DNA from: a bacterium
GTDB taxonomy: Bacteria > Desulfobacterota > DSWW01
DNA length: 47,625 nucleotides
Assembly: GCA_028277985.1 (NCBI GenBank)
Contig: JANQFG010000004.1
Span: forward strand, 1 to 47,625
Reading direction: 5' to 3'
In this document: positions 39,468 to 47,612 of the stretch, piece after piece
How positions within the stretch are numbered: the stretch's first letter is position 1
Layout of the letters: the number at the start of each line of letters is the position of its first letter
Notes under the pieces: generated by a model
Told to the model about the DNA's origin: nothing
Seen by the model: the letters and a program-made list of their open reading frames with translations, nothing else
The model's database searches: none
Position numbers and translations under genes: made by a program

Positions 39468-40454
39468 CTAGCCTCCGCCAAAGAGCCTGCGCGGGTTGTC
39501 CTGCAGGATGGTCTGGACCTGCTCATCCGTTACGCCGCCCTGCTTGAGGGCCGGGATGATCTTCTTGAACAGATGGGTCGGATGCCAGTCCGCTATGAGG
39601 GGCAGGGCCTCCTTCGGGATGTTCATGGGTCGGCCTAGCCATTGGACGATCGTGTCGTGGGAGATCATGATCTTTTCCGCGTACCCGATTCCGATCAAGC
39701 CGATGAGCACTGCGTAGCGCTCGATATCCATGGGACACCCCGCCAGCACCTGGAGCCCCATGCGGTCGAAGGAGATGCTCACGCCGTGTTTGAGAGTCTC
39801 GAGGTGATAGCGTATATCCGTGTTGTCGCTCATGTGTCCGATCTGAATCCGCTCGGGATCCGCTCCGGCGGTGACGAGTAGCTCGGCCTGCTCGGGCCCC
39901 ATGGTGCCTTCCTGGGTATGGGTGATGATCGGCACACCGGTGTCCTGCTGCACCCGGGCTGCCGCTTCGAACATCATTCGCTCGTAGTCGGTGATCTCGC
40001 CCTTGCCGGTGCCTACCTTGATCGCCCCTGCCTTGATCCCCGTGTCACGGATGCCCACGGTGATCTCTTTGTGGAAGAGCTCGCAGATTTCATCCTTTAC
40101 GTCCCCGAGGCTGCTCCGGAACTTCCAGTACGCGGGCATGCCTTCCTCTTCGTAGTAGTAGCCGGTGGAGCAGATGATGTTTACCCCGCTCTTCTCGGAA
40201 ACCTCCTTGAGGAATTCCGGCATACGCCCCCCGTCATTCGGCGTAGCATCTACAAAGGTCCGGAGTCCCAGGGCCTTCAACTCTTCCATCAGCTCCAGGG
40301 CCTGGACCAGGATGCCCTCCCGGTCAAAGGGCGCAATGGTCTGGTCTCCTTCCCATCCGGGAAAGCCGAAAACGATGTGCTCGTGAGGCAGGGTCACTCC
40401 CATTTCGCTCGGAGAGATGGGTCCGAGGACCGTGTTCACCTTGACGTCGCTCAT
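39468..40454 (-). CDS. Phosphotriesterase-family lactonase/hydrolase
   Basis: A 328-residue binuclear-metal TIM-barrel hydrolase of the phosphotriesterase (PTE/PHP) family. Metal ligands are all present: HEH at 24-26, a carboxylatable Lys146 in AIKVGT, His179 in ITHTQ, His207 in IGHMSD and Asp267 in ISHDT. Members are mostly lactonases or ester hydrolases. The ATG at 40454 has GAGGAG 8 nt ahead; the GTG three codons upstream sits on the ribosome site. It is the last gene of the minus-strand catabolic series starting at 44568, where opening of a lactone intermediate would fit. Confidence 0.9.
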   Translation of the reverse strand: MSDVKVNTVLGPISPSEMGVTLPHEHIVFGFPGWEGDQTIAPFDREGILVQALELMEELKALGLRTFVDATPNDGGRMPEFLKEVSEKSGVNIICSTGYYYEEEGMPAYWKFRSSLGDVKDEICELFHKEITVGIRDTGIKAGAIKVGTGKGEITDYERMMFEAAARVQQDTGVPIITHTQEGTMGPEQAELLVTAGADPERIQIGHMSDNTDIRYHLETLKHGVSISFDRMGLQVLAGCPMDIERYAVLIGLIGIGYAEKIMISHDTIVQWLGRPMNIPKEALPLIADWHPTHLFKKIIPALKQGGVTDEQVQTILQDNPRRLFGGG

Positions 40455-40508
40455 TTCATTCACTCCTCTTTCTTGTGTCGCCCCGGTCTCATTTACGGCA
40501 CCTTGGGC

Positions 40509-41543
40509 CTAGTCCTGGGGCGACACCCCCACGGGCTTGCCGTCGATGATCTGGTCCAGGTATTCGGACATGCCGTAACCCACCCTGCCGTCGCAGCGGT
40601 ATTCGGTCATACCTTCGGTGATCCGGGTCTCCAGTTCCTCACCCTCCGGTGTCTTCCTCCGGTTTCGGAGGGGGATCAGATTGAGGACTTTCCCTTCGAC
40701 TTCGTATTCCCTTTCCGCGGTTTTTGCCCACGCCTTGAGGCTTGTCTGGAAGTAGTTTTCGTCCCACTGGGTCTCGATCCTGGCCTCCTCGATCATCACA
40801 TACTCGCCGTCGCGCAGGACCATGCCGCCGATGATCTGGCTGTCGTCCTTCTTCGTGATGATGACAATCATCATGCCGAAGTCCTTGCCCAGACTCATGG
40901 GAAGCCAGCGGTACCATTTGATGTTCTGCCAGTATCTTGGGCCCCAGGAATGGTCCCGCAGCCCGTATCCGTCTATCGAGAACTCCTCGTCTGCCACGCG
41001 GATCGTGCCGCGGCCTGCCACGTGCTGTTCGTAGTGGGCCCGGGCAAAAGCCTCTTCCGCCTTTTCCTTGAAGGGCGTGCCGTCCTCGTTGACCCTTTCG
41101 CCTCCGGACACCGGAGCGACCCCCTCGTAGTCCAGATCCACCTTGCAGTCTACCAGGGGATTCTCGGAAAAGGCCTTTCTTGGTTTTGCCATTTCGTGGG
41201 GATTCTCGAGAAGGAGCATCTTCCCGTCATAGGTGAGCCTGAGTCTCTTCAATGGCTCCACGATCTCGAACTTGAGCCCACCCGCGTCCAGGGCATCGTT
41301 GTTCGATATCTCGGGGCGGCCGAAAATGAATCCGACCCGTCCGTCCGGCAGGTAGAGACAGCAGGTCATCTCCGCGTACCCCTCGTTCGGCCGGTTCCCG
41401 ACCCGAAACCACCCGCCTAGCAGGCTGGATGGGTCGAAGATGTTGATGTACATGCTTTCGTTGAAGTTCTTCTCCTCCTCGATCGGATGGGTGTACTCGT
41501 CTTCCGGCGCCAGACGGAATTTCACTTCTTTGGTCGGTATCAT
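40509..41543 (-). CDS. AttH/CrtC-like beta-barrel protein (DUF7064/7065-like)
   Basis: A 344-residue protein resembling the AttH/CrtC lipocalin-like group that includes carotenoid hydratases. The diagnostic stretch is FSIDGYGLRDHSWGPRYW in the middle, with FDPSSLLGGWFRVGNRPNEG near the N-terminus. No signal or membrane segment is visible. Relatives of this group appear in bacterial terpenoid or steroid contexts, but the activity of the non-carotenoid branch is not established. GGGGGAGATGGA precedes the ATG. It starts 12 nt after the DUF2889 gene. Confidence 0.7.
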   Translation of the reverse strand: MIPTKEVKFRLAPEDEYTHPIEEEKNFNESMYINIFDPSSLLGGWFRVGNRPNEGYAEMTCCLYLPDGRVGFIFGRPEISNNDALDAGGLKFEIVEPLKRLRLTYDGKMLLLENPHEMAKPRKAFSENPLVDCKVDLDYEGVAPVSGGERVNEDGTPFKEKAEEAFARAHYEQHVAGRGTIRVADEEFSIDGYGLRDHSWGPRYWQNIKWYRWLPMSLGKDFGMMIVIITKKDDSQIIGGMVLRDGEYVMIEEARIETQWDENYFQTSLKAWAKTAEREYEVEGKVLNLIPLRNRRKTPEGEELETRITEGMTEYRCDGRVGYGMSEYLDQIIDGKPVGVSPQD

Positions 41544-41555
41544 TCCATCTCCCCC

Positions 41556-42113
41556 CTATTCCTTCGAGTTCCTGATCTCCTCGAGTGTCTTCTTGTAGTG
41601 GTCGCCGTCCCCTCGCCACAGGCAGCACGAGTCCTTCACGTACTCGAGCATCGCCTCCCGGGCCTCGGGCTGAGGAGGCTTCTTGCCCCGGTTGGCTGCC
41701 ATCCCCTGTACGGCTACCGAGCCCATGGTCAGCATCAAGCTGGTCAGGTGATTGCAGCCCTCCGTGCTGATGAGCTTGTCTTTCACGGCCTTGGTGAAGC
41801 CGTAGACGATCGGCATGCCGATCAGTCCTTTCACCGAATCCATCGCGTGCCTGCAGCCCTCCGCCGGAACGATCGGCATCTCCGCTTCGGCATCCAGTAT
41901 CTTGGTGGGCATCCCTCCCAGCAGCAGCCGGACAACCATGCCGTGTACCTTGCCGGCCTTGCGCCGTTGATTCGCGATCGTGTAGATCGACTGCATTCGC
42001 TCGTCCTCGAGTGTACCTTCGACGACCACACGCTCTTCGTCCACGGAATAGGTTTCGATCCGTATCGATCTCTCGTGTACCTTCTCGCCTTTGAGCTTTT
42101 CCAATGATGTCAT
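41556..42113 (-). CDS. DUF2889-family protein
   Basis: A 185-residue protein of the DUF2889 type. The family pattern is visible: IETYSVDEERVVVEGTLEDER, then KVHGMVVRLLL, AEMPIVPAEGCRHAMDSVKGLIG, and KLISTEGCNHLTSLMLTMG with conserved Cys and His. The recurring Cys and His (GCRH, GCNHL) might bind metal. The biochemical role is unknown. AAGGAG lies 7 nt before the ATG, and the gene follows the crotonase by 12 nt, so it belongs to the same transcript. Confidence 0.8.
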   Translation of the reverse strand: MTSLEKLKGEKVHERSIRIETYSVDEERVVVEGTLEDERMQSIYTIANQRRKAGKVHGMVVRLLLGGMPTKILDAEAEMPIVPAEGCRHAMDSVKGLIGMPIVYGFTKAVKDKLISTEGCNHLTSLMLTMGSVAVQGMAANRGKKPPQPEAREAMLEYVKDSCCLWRGDGDHYKKTLEEIRNSKE

Positions 42114-42125
42114 CGAGCTTCTCCT

Positions 42126-42917
42126 TCAATACTCGTCCTTGAAGCGGGGAGGGCGTTTCTCCATCATGGCCTGCACGCCCTCGCGCATGTCGTCCGTCAG
42201 ATGGCACATCCCCTGGTAGGCTGCCTCCCGGTTGAGGGTTGCCTCCAGATCCGAGGCGATGGCCGCGTCGATCGATTCCTTGAGCATGCGGATGGTCAGG
42301 GTGGGCATTGCGGCAAGCCGTTCGGCCAGGCCCATGGCCCGATCCATCAGCTCCTCGGGCGGCACGACGTGATTGACCAGACCGATCCGCAGGGCCTCGT
42401 CGGCACCGATGATGTCCCCGGTCATGAGCAGTTCACAGGTCTTGGCCCTCCCGACGAGTCGGGGCAGGAAGTACTCTGCGCCCATCCCGGGGTGCAGGCC
42501 GATTCGGGCGAATGTGAAACCGATCCGGCTTTCGGTCGAAGCGATCCTCATATCGCACGCCAGGGCAACGCAGGCGCCGGCACCCATGGCCGGGCCGTTG
42601 ATCGCTGCGATGGTAGGGATCCTCAGCTCCATGATGCTCAGGAAAGACCTGTAGAATCCATAGATCGTCCCCTTGTACACGGCCGGGTCCTGCCCGAGCA
42701 TTTCCTTCATCAGATTGAGGTTTCCTCCCGCGCTGAAAGCCCTGCCGGCGCCCGTCAGCACCAGGGCCTTTGCCTCGGAGGTGCTCTTGAGGCCCTGGAT
42801 CACCTCTTTGAACTCCGCCGCCATTCCCTCGTTCATGGCGTTCAGGTTTTCCGGCTGATTCAGGGTCAGCAGGCCGATCCGATTCTTGATCTCGAGTGCT
42901 ACCGTGCCAGGTGCCAC
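42126..42917 (-). CDS. Enoyl-CoA hydratase/isomerase (crotonase) family protein
   Basis: A 263-residue crotonase. The oxyanion-hole segments AGRAFSAGGNL and AINGPAMGAGACVALACDMRIA are intact. By hand alignment the Glu equivalent to rat Glu164 is kept (TCELLMTGD), but the position of Glu144 is Phe/Ala in FTFARIGLHPG, so simple hydration is doubtful and isomerase or C-C cleavage chemistry is possible. The start GTG at 42917 is set by AAGGAGGTG about 7 nt ahead. It lies between the mutase-like gene and DUF2889 in one transcription unit. Confidence 0.88.
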   Translation of the reverse strand: MAPGTVALEIKNRIGLLTLNQPENLNAMNEGMAAEFKEVIQGLKSTSEAKALVLTGAGRAFSAGGNLNLMKEMLGQDPAVYKGTIYGFYRSFLSIMELRIPTIAAINGPAMGAGACVALACDMRIASTESRIGFTFARIGLHPGMGAEYFLPRLVGRAKTCELLMTGDIIGADEALRIGLVNHVVPPEELMDRAMGLAERLAAMPTLTIRMLKESIDAAIASDLEATLNREAAYQGMCHLTDDMREGVQAMMEKRPPRFKDEY

Positions 42918-42969
42918 AGGTACACCTCCTTTTCATTCCGCTTCAGGGCCGGCAATCCGGGGACACTTC

Positions 42970-44568
42970 CTAGACAGGCGGGTCGAGAAAGCCATGAGGA
43001 TCATATGGGAAATCGTAGGCCATGCGCAACATGCCGCCGATTTCACCCATGGTTGCACCGGCCCTCCACGCGTTCAGGATCGGGTTCATCAGGTCCGTGC
43101 CCTCGGTCCCGGCCTCCTCCCTGATTTGGCGCAGCACCGTCTTGATCTCGCCCGCGTCGCGGGAATCCTTGTACGCCTTGATCTTGTCGACCCTATCGCG
43201 AAAGGGCTCTATCTTCGCCTCGGCCACGTCTTTTAGGAGGGTGTCCTCTTCCACCGGGATTTCGAGGCAGTTCAAGCCGACCTTCTTCAGCTCGCCCTCT
43301 GCGATCTGCTTCGAATACCGGGTCATGGCGGATTGGAAGAACTCCCGGAACCAGCCCTTGTCTGCGAGATCGGCCGGGTCTCCCCTGGCCTCGATGTCGA
43401 GAACCATGTCCCGGATGCGCTTCTCCATTTCGTCGGTCAGGGACTCTACGTAATAAGAGCCGCCCAGCGGGTCGGCCACGTTCGCAATGCCCGTCTCGTG
43501 GTGCAGGACTTGCTGAGTACGCAGACCCACCAGATGGGACTCCGGGCTCGGGGTCCGGTAAGCCTCGTCAAAGGCAGAGATCTCGATGGCGTGCACCCCT
43601 GCGAGGACCAGGGCCATGGCCTGGACCGTCCCTCGGACGATGTTGTTGAAGGGTTGCTGGGCCGTGAGGGCGAGGCCGGAGGTGTGGCACGTGATGACCA
43701 CCGCCCAGGAGCGCGGGTCCTTTGCGCCGAATTCCTCCTTCATCATCCTGGCGAAAAGTCGTCGGGAAGCGCGAATCTTGGCGATCTCCTCGAAGAAGTC
43801 CATGCTGCAGTTGACCAGGATCGCGATCCTGGGTGCGAAGCTGTCCACGTCGAGCCCACGATCCATGAGCTTCCGCACGATGTGTCGGATTTCCACCAGG
43901 CCCAGGGCCATCTCCTCTACTGCATTCAAGCCGGCCTCGCTGAAGAAGTAGGTGTCCTCCAGGAAGCCGTGGAACTTTGGCATCTCGCGGGTGCAGAACT
44001 CGATGCAGTCCAGCGCGAGGCGAAGCCGAAGAGGCATGGGCATGTGCTGGGCATATCCACAGTCTTCCGCGTAAAAGGGCCACTGGAGAACCGAGCCGCG
44101 GAGCTTCTCGGTGGGGAAGCCCTTCTCCTGAGCCACTGAAAAGAGGCCCGCCACGGCTAAGGGTGGCGGCAGTGAGGAGGAAACGGTGATCGATTCGAAG
44201 GGCAGATCTTCGTATAGGTCCCTGTAATCCTGCAGACAGCAGAGGGATACCCCCTGGGTCCCCACGGAGTGTACGGCGAGGGGATGGTCCGGATCCAGCC
44301 AGGCCATGGTGGGGCTGTCTCCGATGACGTCGATCCCCATCTGGCCCTGGTCGATCAGGTACTTGAGTTGCCGGTTCGATTCGTGGGGATCCCCCTCGCC
44401 GGAGAGCTCGCGATGAATCCAGCCCCGACCCTTTCCGGCCCGCTGTCCCCGGGTGAAAGGATAGGATCCGGGCGCGTTGAGATGCTCTTCATAGTCGAGG
44501 TCTCCCACGTGGCCGGGGGTATAGACCGGCTCCAGTGGAACCCCCGATCTGGATTTCCTGTCGGTCAT
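42970..44568 (-). CDS. Divergent acyl-CoA mutase large subunit (methylmalonyl-CoA mutase family)
   Basis: A 532-residue protein with the substrate-binding barrel of B12-dependent acyl-CoA mutases and no B12-binding domain. GSYPFTRGQ, ESNRQLKYLIDQGQMGIDV, CHTSGLALTAQQPFNN and DPLGGSYYVESLTDEME are strongly family-like. Key positions differ: the Tyr-His pair of methylmalonyl-CoA mutase (GYHIREAG) reads TYFFSEAG, with Tyr207 kept and His changed to Phe208. No Arg is present from 158 to 180 where Arg207 is expected, and the Tyr89 loop is shortened. A small B12 subunit must be encoded elsewhere. It leads the minus-strand series with AAGGAG about 10 nt before the ATG. Confidence 0.88.
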   Translation of the reverse strand: MTDRKSRSGVPLEPVYTPGHVGDLDYEEHLNAPGSYPFTRGQRAGKGRGWIHRELSGEGDPHESNRQLKYLIDQGQMGIDVIGDSPTMAWLDPDHPLAVHSVGTQGVSLCCLQDYRDLYEDLPFESITVSSSLPPPLAVAGLFSVAQEKGFPTEKLRGSVLQWPFYAEDCGYAQHMPMPLRLRLALDCIEFCTREMPKFHGFLEDTYFFSEAGLNAVEEMALGLVEIRHIVRKLMDRGLDVDSFAPRIAILVNCSMDFFEEIAKIRASRRLFARMMKEEFGAKDPRSWAVVITCHTSGLALTAQQPFNNIVRGTVQAMALVLAGVHAIEISAFDEAYRTPSPESHLVGLRTQQVLHHETGIANVADPLGGSYYVESLTDEMEKRIRDMVLDIEARGDPADLADKGWFREFFQSAMTRYSKQIAEGELKKVGLNCLEIPVEEDTLLKDVAEAKIEPFRDRVDKIKAYKDSRDAGEIKTVLRQIREEAGTEGTDLMNPILNAWRAGATMGEIGGMLRMAYDFPYDPHGFLDPPV

Positions 44569-44690
44569 GCCTTGACGCTCCTTTCCTAAGAAAGATATTG
44601 GGGAAGGGCGAGTGGAGTGTCAATCTTCCGTCACGGATGATAGGCTCTGGCCGTGGTTCGAATGTCCCCCGAGACCGGGAGGAAACGGAT

Positions 44691-45209
44691 ATGTTCAGGA
44701 GATCCGCGCTGTGGACAGGGCTGTGTATTCTGCTGGGCCTTTCCCTCCAGAGTTCCTGCACCAAGAAGGACGAGGCAGAGGTCATTCACGAGTTGATCAA
44801 GAAGGCGGCAAAACTCGCCGAAGCGCACAACGTGGGCGGTCTCATGGAGCTCGCCACGGCGGATTTCACCGCGACGCCCGGGAACCGGGACAGGGCCGAG
44901 GTGCGGAGCATCCTCTTCATGGCCTTCCGGCATTACCGCGAATTCAGGATTCTCTATCCTCAGCCCGGCGTCGATGTGGAAGAAGGTGCAGACGCTGCTT
45001 CTGCAACGATCTATTTCCTGATCGTCAGAAAGGAAGCCTCCTACCCGGACTTGAAAGACCTATACGGAGACCCGTCCGGCTGGCTCGAGGAGGTCGGGGA
45101 AAATGCGGATCTGTACCGGCTCGAACTCGAACTGGTCGAGATCGAGGGCGACTGGCTAACGAAGCAGGCCCATCTGGAGCCTTTCAAAGGCTACGGGTTC
45201 GGGGAATAG
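44691..45209 (+). CDS. Probable lipoprotein of unknown function
   Basis: A 172-residue exported protein. Residues 1-22 form a signal (RRSALWTGLCILLGLSLQSSC) ending at Cys23, an atypical lipobox because Gln is at -3. The mature part is NTF2-like in flavour: VIHELIKKAAKLAEAHNVGGLMELATADF, then a beta-rich half. That likeness is only suggestive. GGGAGGAAACGG precedes the ATG. It is divergent from the mutase gene. Confidence 0.75.
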   Translation: MFRRSALWTGLCILLGLSLQSSCTKKDEAEVIHELIKKAAKLAEAHNVGGLMELATADFTATPGNRDRAEVRSILFMAFRHYREFRILYPQPGVDVEEGADAASATIYFLIVRKEASYPDLKDLYGDPSGWLEEVGENADLYRLELELVEIEGDWLTKQAHLEPFKGYGFGE

Positions 45210-45222
45210 CCCTTAGGCCGCC

Positions 45223-45423
45223 TCAGAGGCAAACGAGACAGCGGCAGTCTCCCCCTTCTTCCGCGCAGGGAGGGCCATCAGGAGGGCAGGGCCCGAAGCC
45301 GCAGATCTCGTTCTCGCAGTCCAGGTTGGACGCGCACAACTCTCCAGTGCCCTTGCTTTCGCCGCAGGCTGCGAAGGCGAAGCAGGCAACAGCCAGAAGA
45401 AGCACAAGGATCAGCCTTTTCAT
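45223..45423 (-). CDS. Small Cys-rich lipoprotein
   Basis: A 66-residue protein. MKRLILVLLLAVACFAFAAC is a lipoprotein signal with Cys20 as the acylation site. The 46-residue mature chain holds seven further Cys (ELCASNLDCENEICGFGPC, then CAEEGGDC and CLVC), a pattern expected for disulfide-stabilised mini-proteins. I do not recognise a family. It is convergent with the lipoprotein gene at 44691, with 13 nt between the stops. Confidence 0.7.
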   Translation of the reverse strand: MKRLILVLLLAVACFAFAACGESKGTGELCASNLDCENEICGFGPCPPDGPPCAEEGGDCRCLVCL

Positions 45424-45539
45424 GACGACGGGCTCCTCTAGAGATTGATCGAAACCTGGGTGTATCCTACCGAAAAAGATCTCACGATGGAAGCCGATTG
45501 TCCGGAACGGTCATCTTTGCCCTTCGGCGGATCGCCTGC

Positions 45540-46145
45540 TCATTCCGTGGTCTGTGTTACCTCTTCCCGGTTGTACTGCTCGGAGTACTTCCCGGTGACG
45601 TTCTCGTAAAAGGCTCGAATCTTCTCCATATCCGCCTCGATATCCCCGGTGGGCAGAATCGCGGGCCCGACCCCTCCCACCTTGCGCCGATAATCGAGGA
45701 ATCCGAGCACGATCGGCACCTTGGCGCTCTCCGCTATGCGATAGAATCCCGTCTTCCAGTATCGGACCTTCTGGCGGGTCCCCTCGGGCGGAACCACCAT
45801 GACCAGGTTGTCCGCCTTCCGGAACTGGTCTGCAGACTGCTCTACCACGTTGTGAGATTTTCTCCGATCGATGGGAATGCCCCCCAGCCACCGCATGATC
45901 GGGCCGTAGGGCCGGCGAAACAGGGTGTGCTTCCCCATCCAGAACAGCCGGGTCCGAAAGGCGAAGGCGAGCGACAACATGATGGGCAGATCCCAGTTGG
46001 AGGTATGCGGGGCGGCGATCAGAACGAACTTCGGTTCATCCGGGAGCTCCCCTTCCATCCTCCATCGAAACAGCCACATGAGTGTCAATGACAGCCAGCG
46101 AAGCAGGGCGTTCACAATGGGTGTGTCGAACATGGTGTATTGCAC
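45540..46145 (-). CDS. Lysophospholipid acyltransferase-family protein (PlsC-like)
   Basis: A 201-residue glycerolipid acyltransferase-type protein. The catalytic HxxxxD is HTSNWD and the second block is VPPEGTR; GGIPIDRR is block III. It is shorter than PlsC and matches the family that resembles bacterial 1-acylglycerol-3-phosphate acyltransferases without a clear acceptor. The start is GTG at 46145 because GAGG lies 9 nt ahead; the ATG at 46133 has no ribosome site. It is an inner-membrane-associated enzyme acting on phospholipid precursors. Confidence 0.85.
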   Translation of the reverse strand: MQYTMFDTPIVNALLRWLSLTLMWLFRWRMEGELPDEPKFVLIAAPHTSNWDLPIMLSLAFAFRTRLFWMGKHTLFRRPYGPIMRWLGGIPIDRRKSHNVVEQSADQFRKADNLVMVVPPEGTRQKVRYWKTGFYRIAESAKVPIVLGFLDYRRKVGGVGPAILPTGDIEADMEKIRAFYENVTGKYSEQYNREEVTQTTE

Positions 46146-46278
46146 TGGACGTACCTCGCGACGCGGGACGAATCCCGCCCTGTGTGCGATTCTCCGGATG
46201 TGAGCAATCGTCGTTGTTCTGGAGGGTCTGTTCCTACGAAGGCGGATGATCCTCTGTACGGTGCTCGGACCGCTCCCC

Positions 46279-47013
46279 TCAGTTCGAATCCAGCCCGGTC
46301 TGGATGACCTCTCTTACGGCTGTCATCAACTCTCCAAGCCTTTCCGCACCGTACCCGGACACATCGATCGGTTCGTGTATCACCATGCTCGCGTGCCCCG
46401 GAAAAAGATCCTTGGTGTTTGGAGGGAGGATCTTGTTCGTGTTGCGAATCGTGATCGGAAGGATCGGCAAGCCGAGGTCCTGGGCCATGACAAAGGCGCC
46501 CTTCTTGAACTCCCTCATCGTGCCCGTGGTGCTCCTTGTGCCTTCCGGGAAGAAGAGAACACTTGTCCCGTTTACGATCTTCTTCTTTGCCTCCTCGAGA
46601 GACGCGATGGCGGCGGCGCTGTTGGAACGATCGATGTAGATATGACCCATCTTCTCGCAGGCAGCCCCCAGAGCAGGCAGGTTTCGGAGCTCCTTCTTCA
46701 TCACCCATTTGAAATCGATTCCCAACCAGCCGTAGAGCACGAATATATCATATTGGCTCAGATGATTCGATACGATGACGTAAGATTGGGTCTTGTCGAT
46801 GTTTCGCCTGCCGCGAACCGACACGAACATGGGGGTCAGGAAGCTGTTCAGCCGTGCCCACCCGACGGCGCACGTCTTGCTCGCCAGCCAGGGGCTGATG
46901 GTAGACGCGATTACGATCGCTATGGCGCCCAGGACGAGGGTGGAGCCCACCAGGATGGGGACGAAAATGAGCCATTTGTAGGGTTGATACAGGATATGAA
47001 GTATTCTTCTCAT
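46279..47013 (-). CDS. plsC: 1-acyl-sn-glycerol-3-phosphate acyltransferase (PlsC family)
   Basis: A 244-residue membrane acyltransferase. One hydrophobic segment (residues 14-38, LIFVPILVGSTLVLGAIAIV) is followed by SNHLSQYD (HxxxxD), IYIDRSN, FFPEGTRS and LPILPITIRNT, all four PlsC blocks. It adds the second acyl chain in phosphatidic acid synthesis. The ATG at 47013 has a poor ribosome site; the longer frame upstream belongs to the neighbouring gene in another frame. A second, divergent acyltransferase follows 133 nt downstream. Confidence 0.9.
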   Translation of the reverse strand: MRRILHILYQPYKWLIFVPILVGSTLVLGAIAIVIASTISPWLASKTCAVGWARLNSFLTPMFVSVRGRRNIDKTQSYVIVSNHLSQYDIFVLYGWLGIDFKWVMKKELRNLPALGAACEKMGHIYIDRSNSAAAIASLEEAKKKIVNGTSVLFFPEGTRSTTGTMREFKKGAFVMAQDLGLPILPITIRNTNKILPPNTKDLFPGHASMVIHEPIDVSGYGAERLGELMTAVREVIQTGLDSN

Positions 47014-47126
47014 GATTTGCGCTCTGTATCGATTCCCAGCCGTTCTTTGCCGCACCGCGGCATTTCCAGAAACCTTTATACCAGATTCCTCACACGGATG
47101 GAAACGGGACCCGCGGCGAAAACCCC

Positions 47127-47612
47127 CTAACCCGCGGCTAGCATCTCCAGAAGCCGGCCCCGTGCCAGCCAGACGCCGAGCCCCATGGAGAGCGCAAAGA
47201 AGGGTGAGGCGACCAGGACCACGATCACGATATTCCGACTGCCCCACCACAGCTCTTCTTCCTTCTTTCCCGCCTTGAGAGCCGCCGAGCGGCGCAGCAC
47301 GACATAGATCCCGGCGAAGCAGGCCAGCACCGGCACGAGGCCGCTTCCGATCTTGAGGATGTGAAGAAGATCCAGTCCCTGGTTCAGAAAAATGAGAACG
47401 ATCCCCGAGCCGAGCAACAGCAAAACCAGGGGCAGCTCGAGCAGGAGATCGATCCAATAGTGGAAGTGAATGGTTGAATTGTATGCTCGTCCGTTCTTGT
47501 TGACGTAGGGATAGACCTCGATGAGCACCTCGGTCATCACCACGCCGAGCCAGGCGGCAACGGAACAAAGATGGATCAAGGCAACATAATTGACCAGTGG
47601 GATTTCTTGCAT
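47127..47612 (-). CDS. Small polytopic membrane protein (DUF2269-like)
   Basis: A 161-residue protein with about four membrane segments (residues 8-28, 56-78, 85-105, 128-150). YVALIHLCSVAAWLGVVMTEVLIE with a His in the first helix resembles DUF2269-type and CopD-like proteins, where such His may bind haem or metal. GGAGACGTGT precedes the ATG. The gene is complete, ending 13 nt inside the right window edge. Confidence 0.65.
   Translation of the reverse strand: MQEIPLVNYVALIHLCSVAAWLGVVMTEVLIEVYPYVNKNGRAYNSTIHFHYWIDLLLELPLVLLLLGSGIVLIFLNQGLDLLHILKIGSGLVPVLACFAGIYVVLRRSAALKAGKKEEELWWGSRNIVIVVLVASPFFALSMGLGVWLARGRLLEMLAAG

Noticed and set aside
39918..41420. 500-codon open frame on the plus strand
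   Set aside because: It is antisense to the lactonase and AttH/CrtC-like genes, whose products are clearly recognisable.
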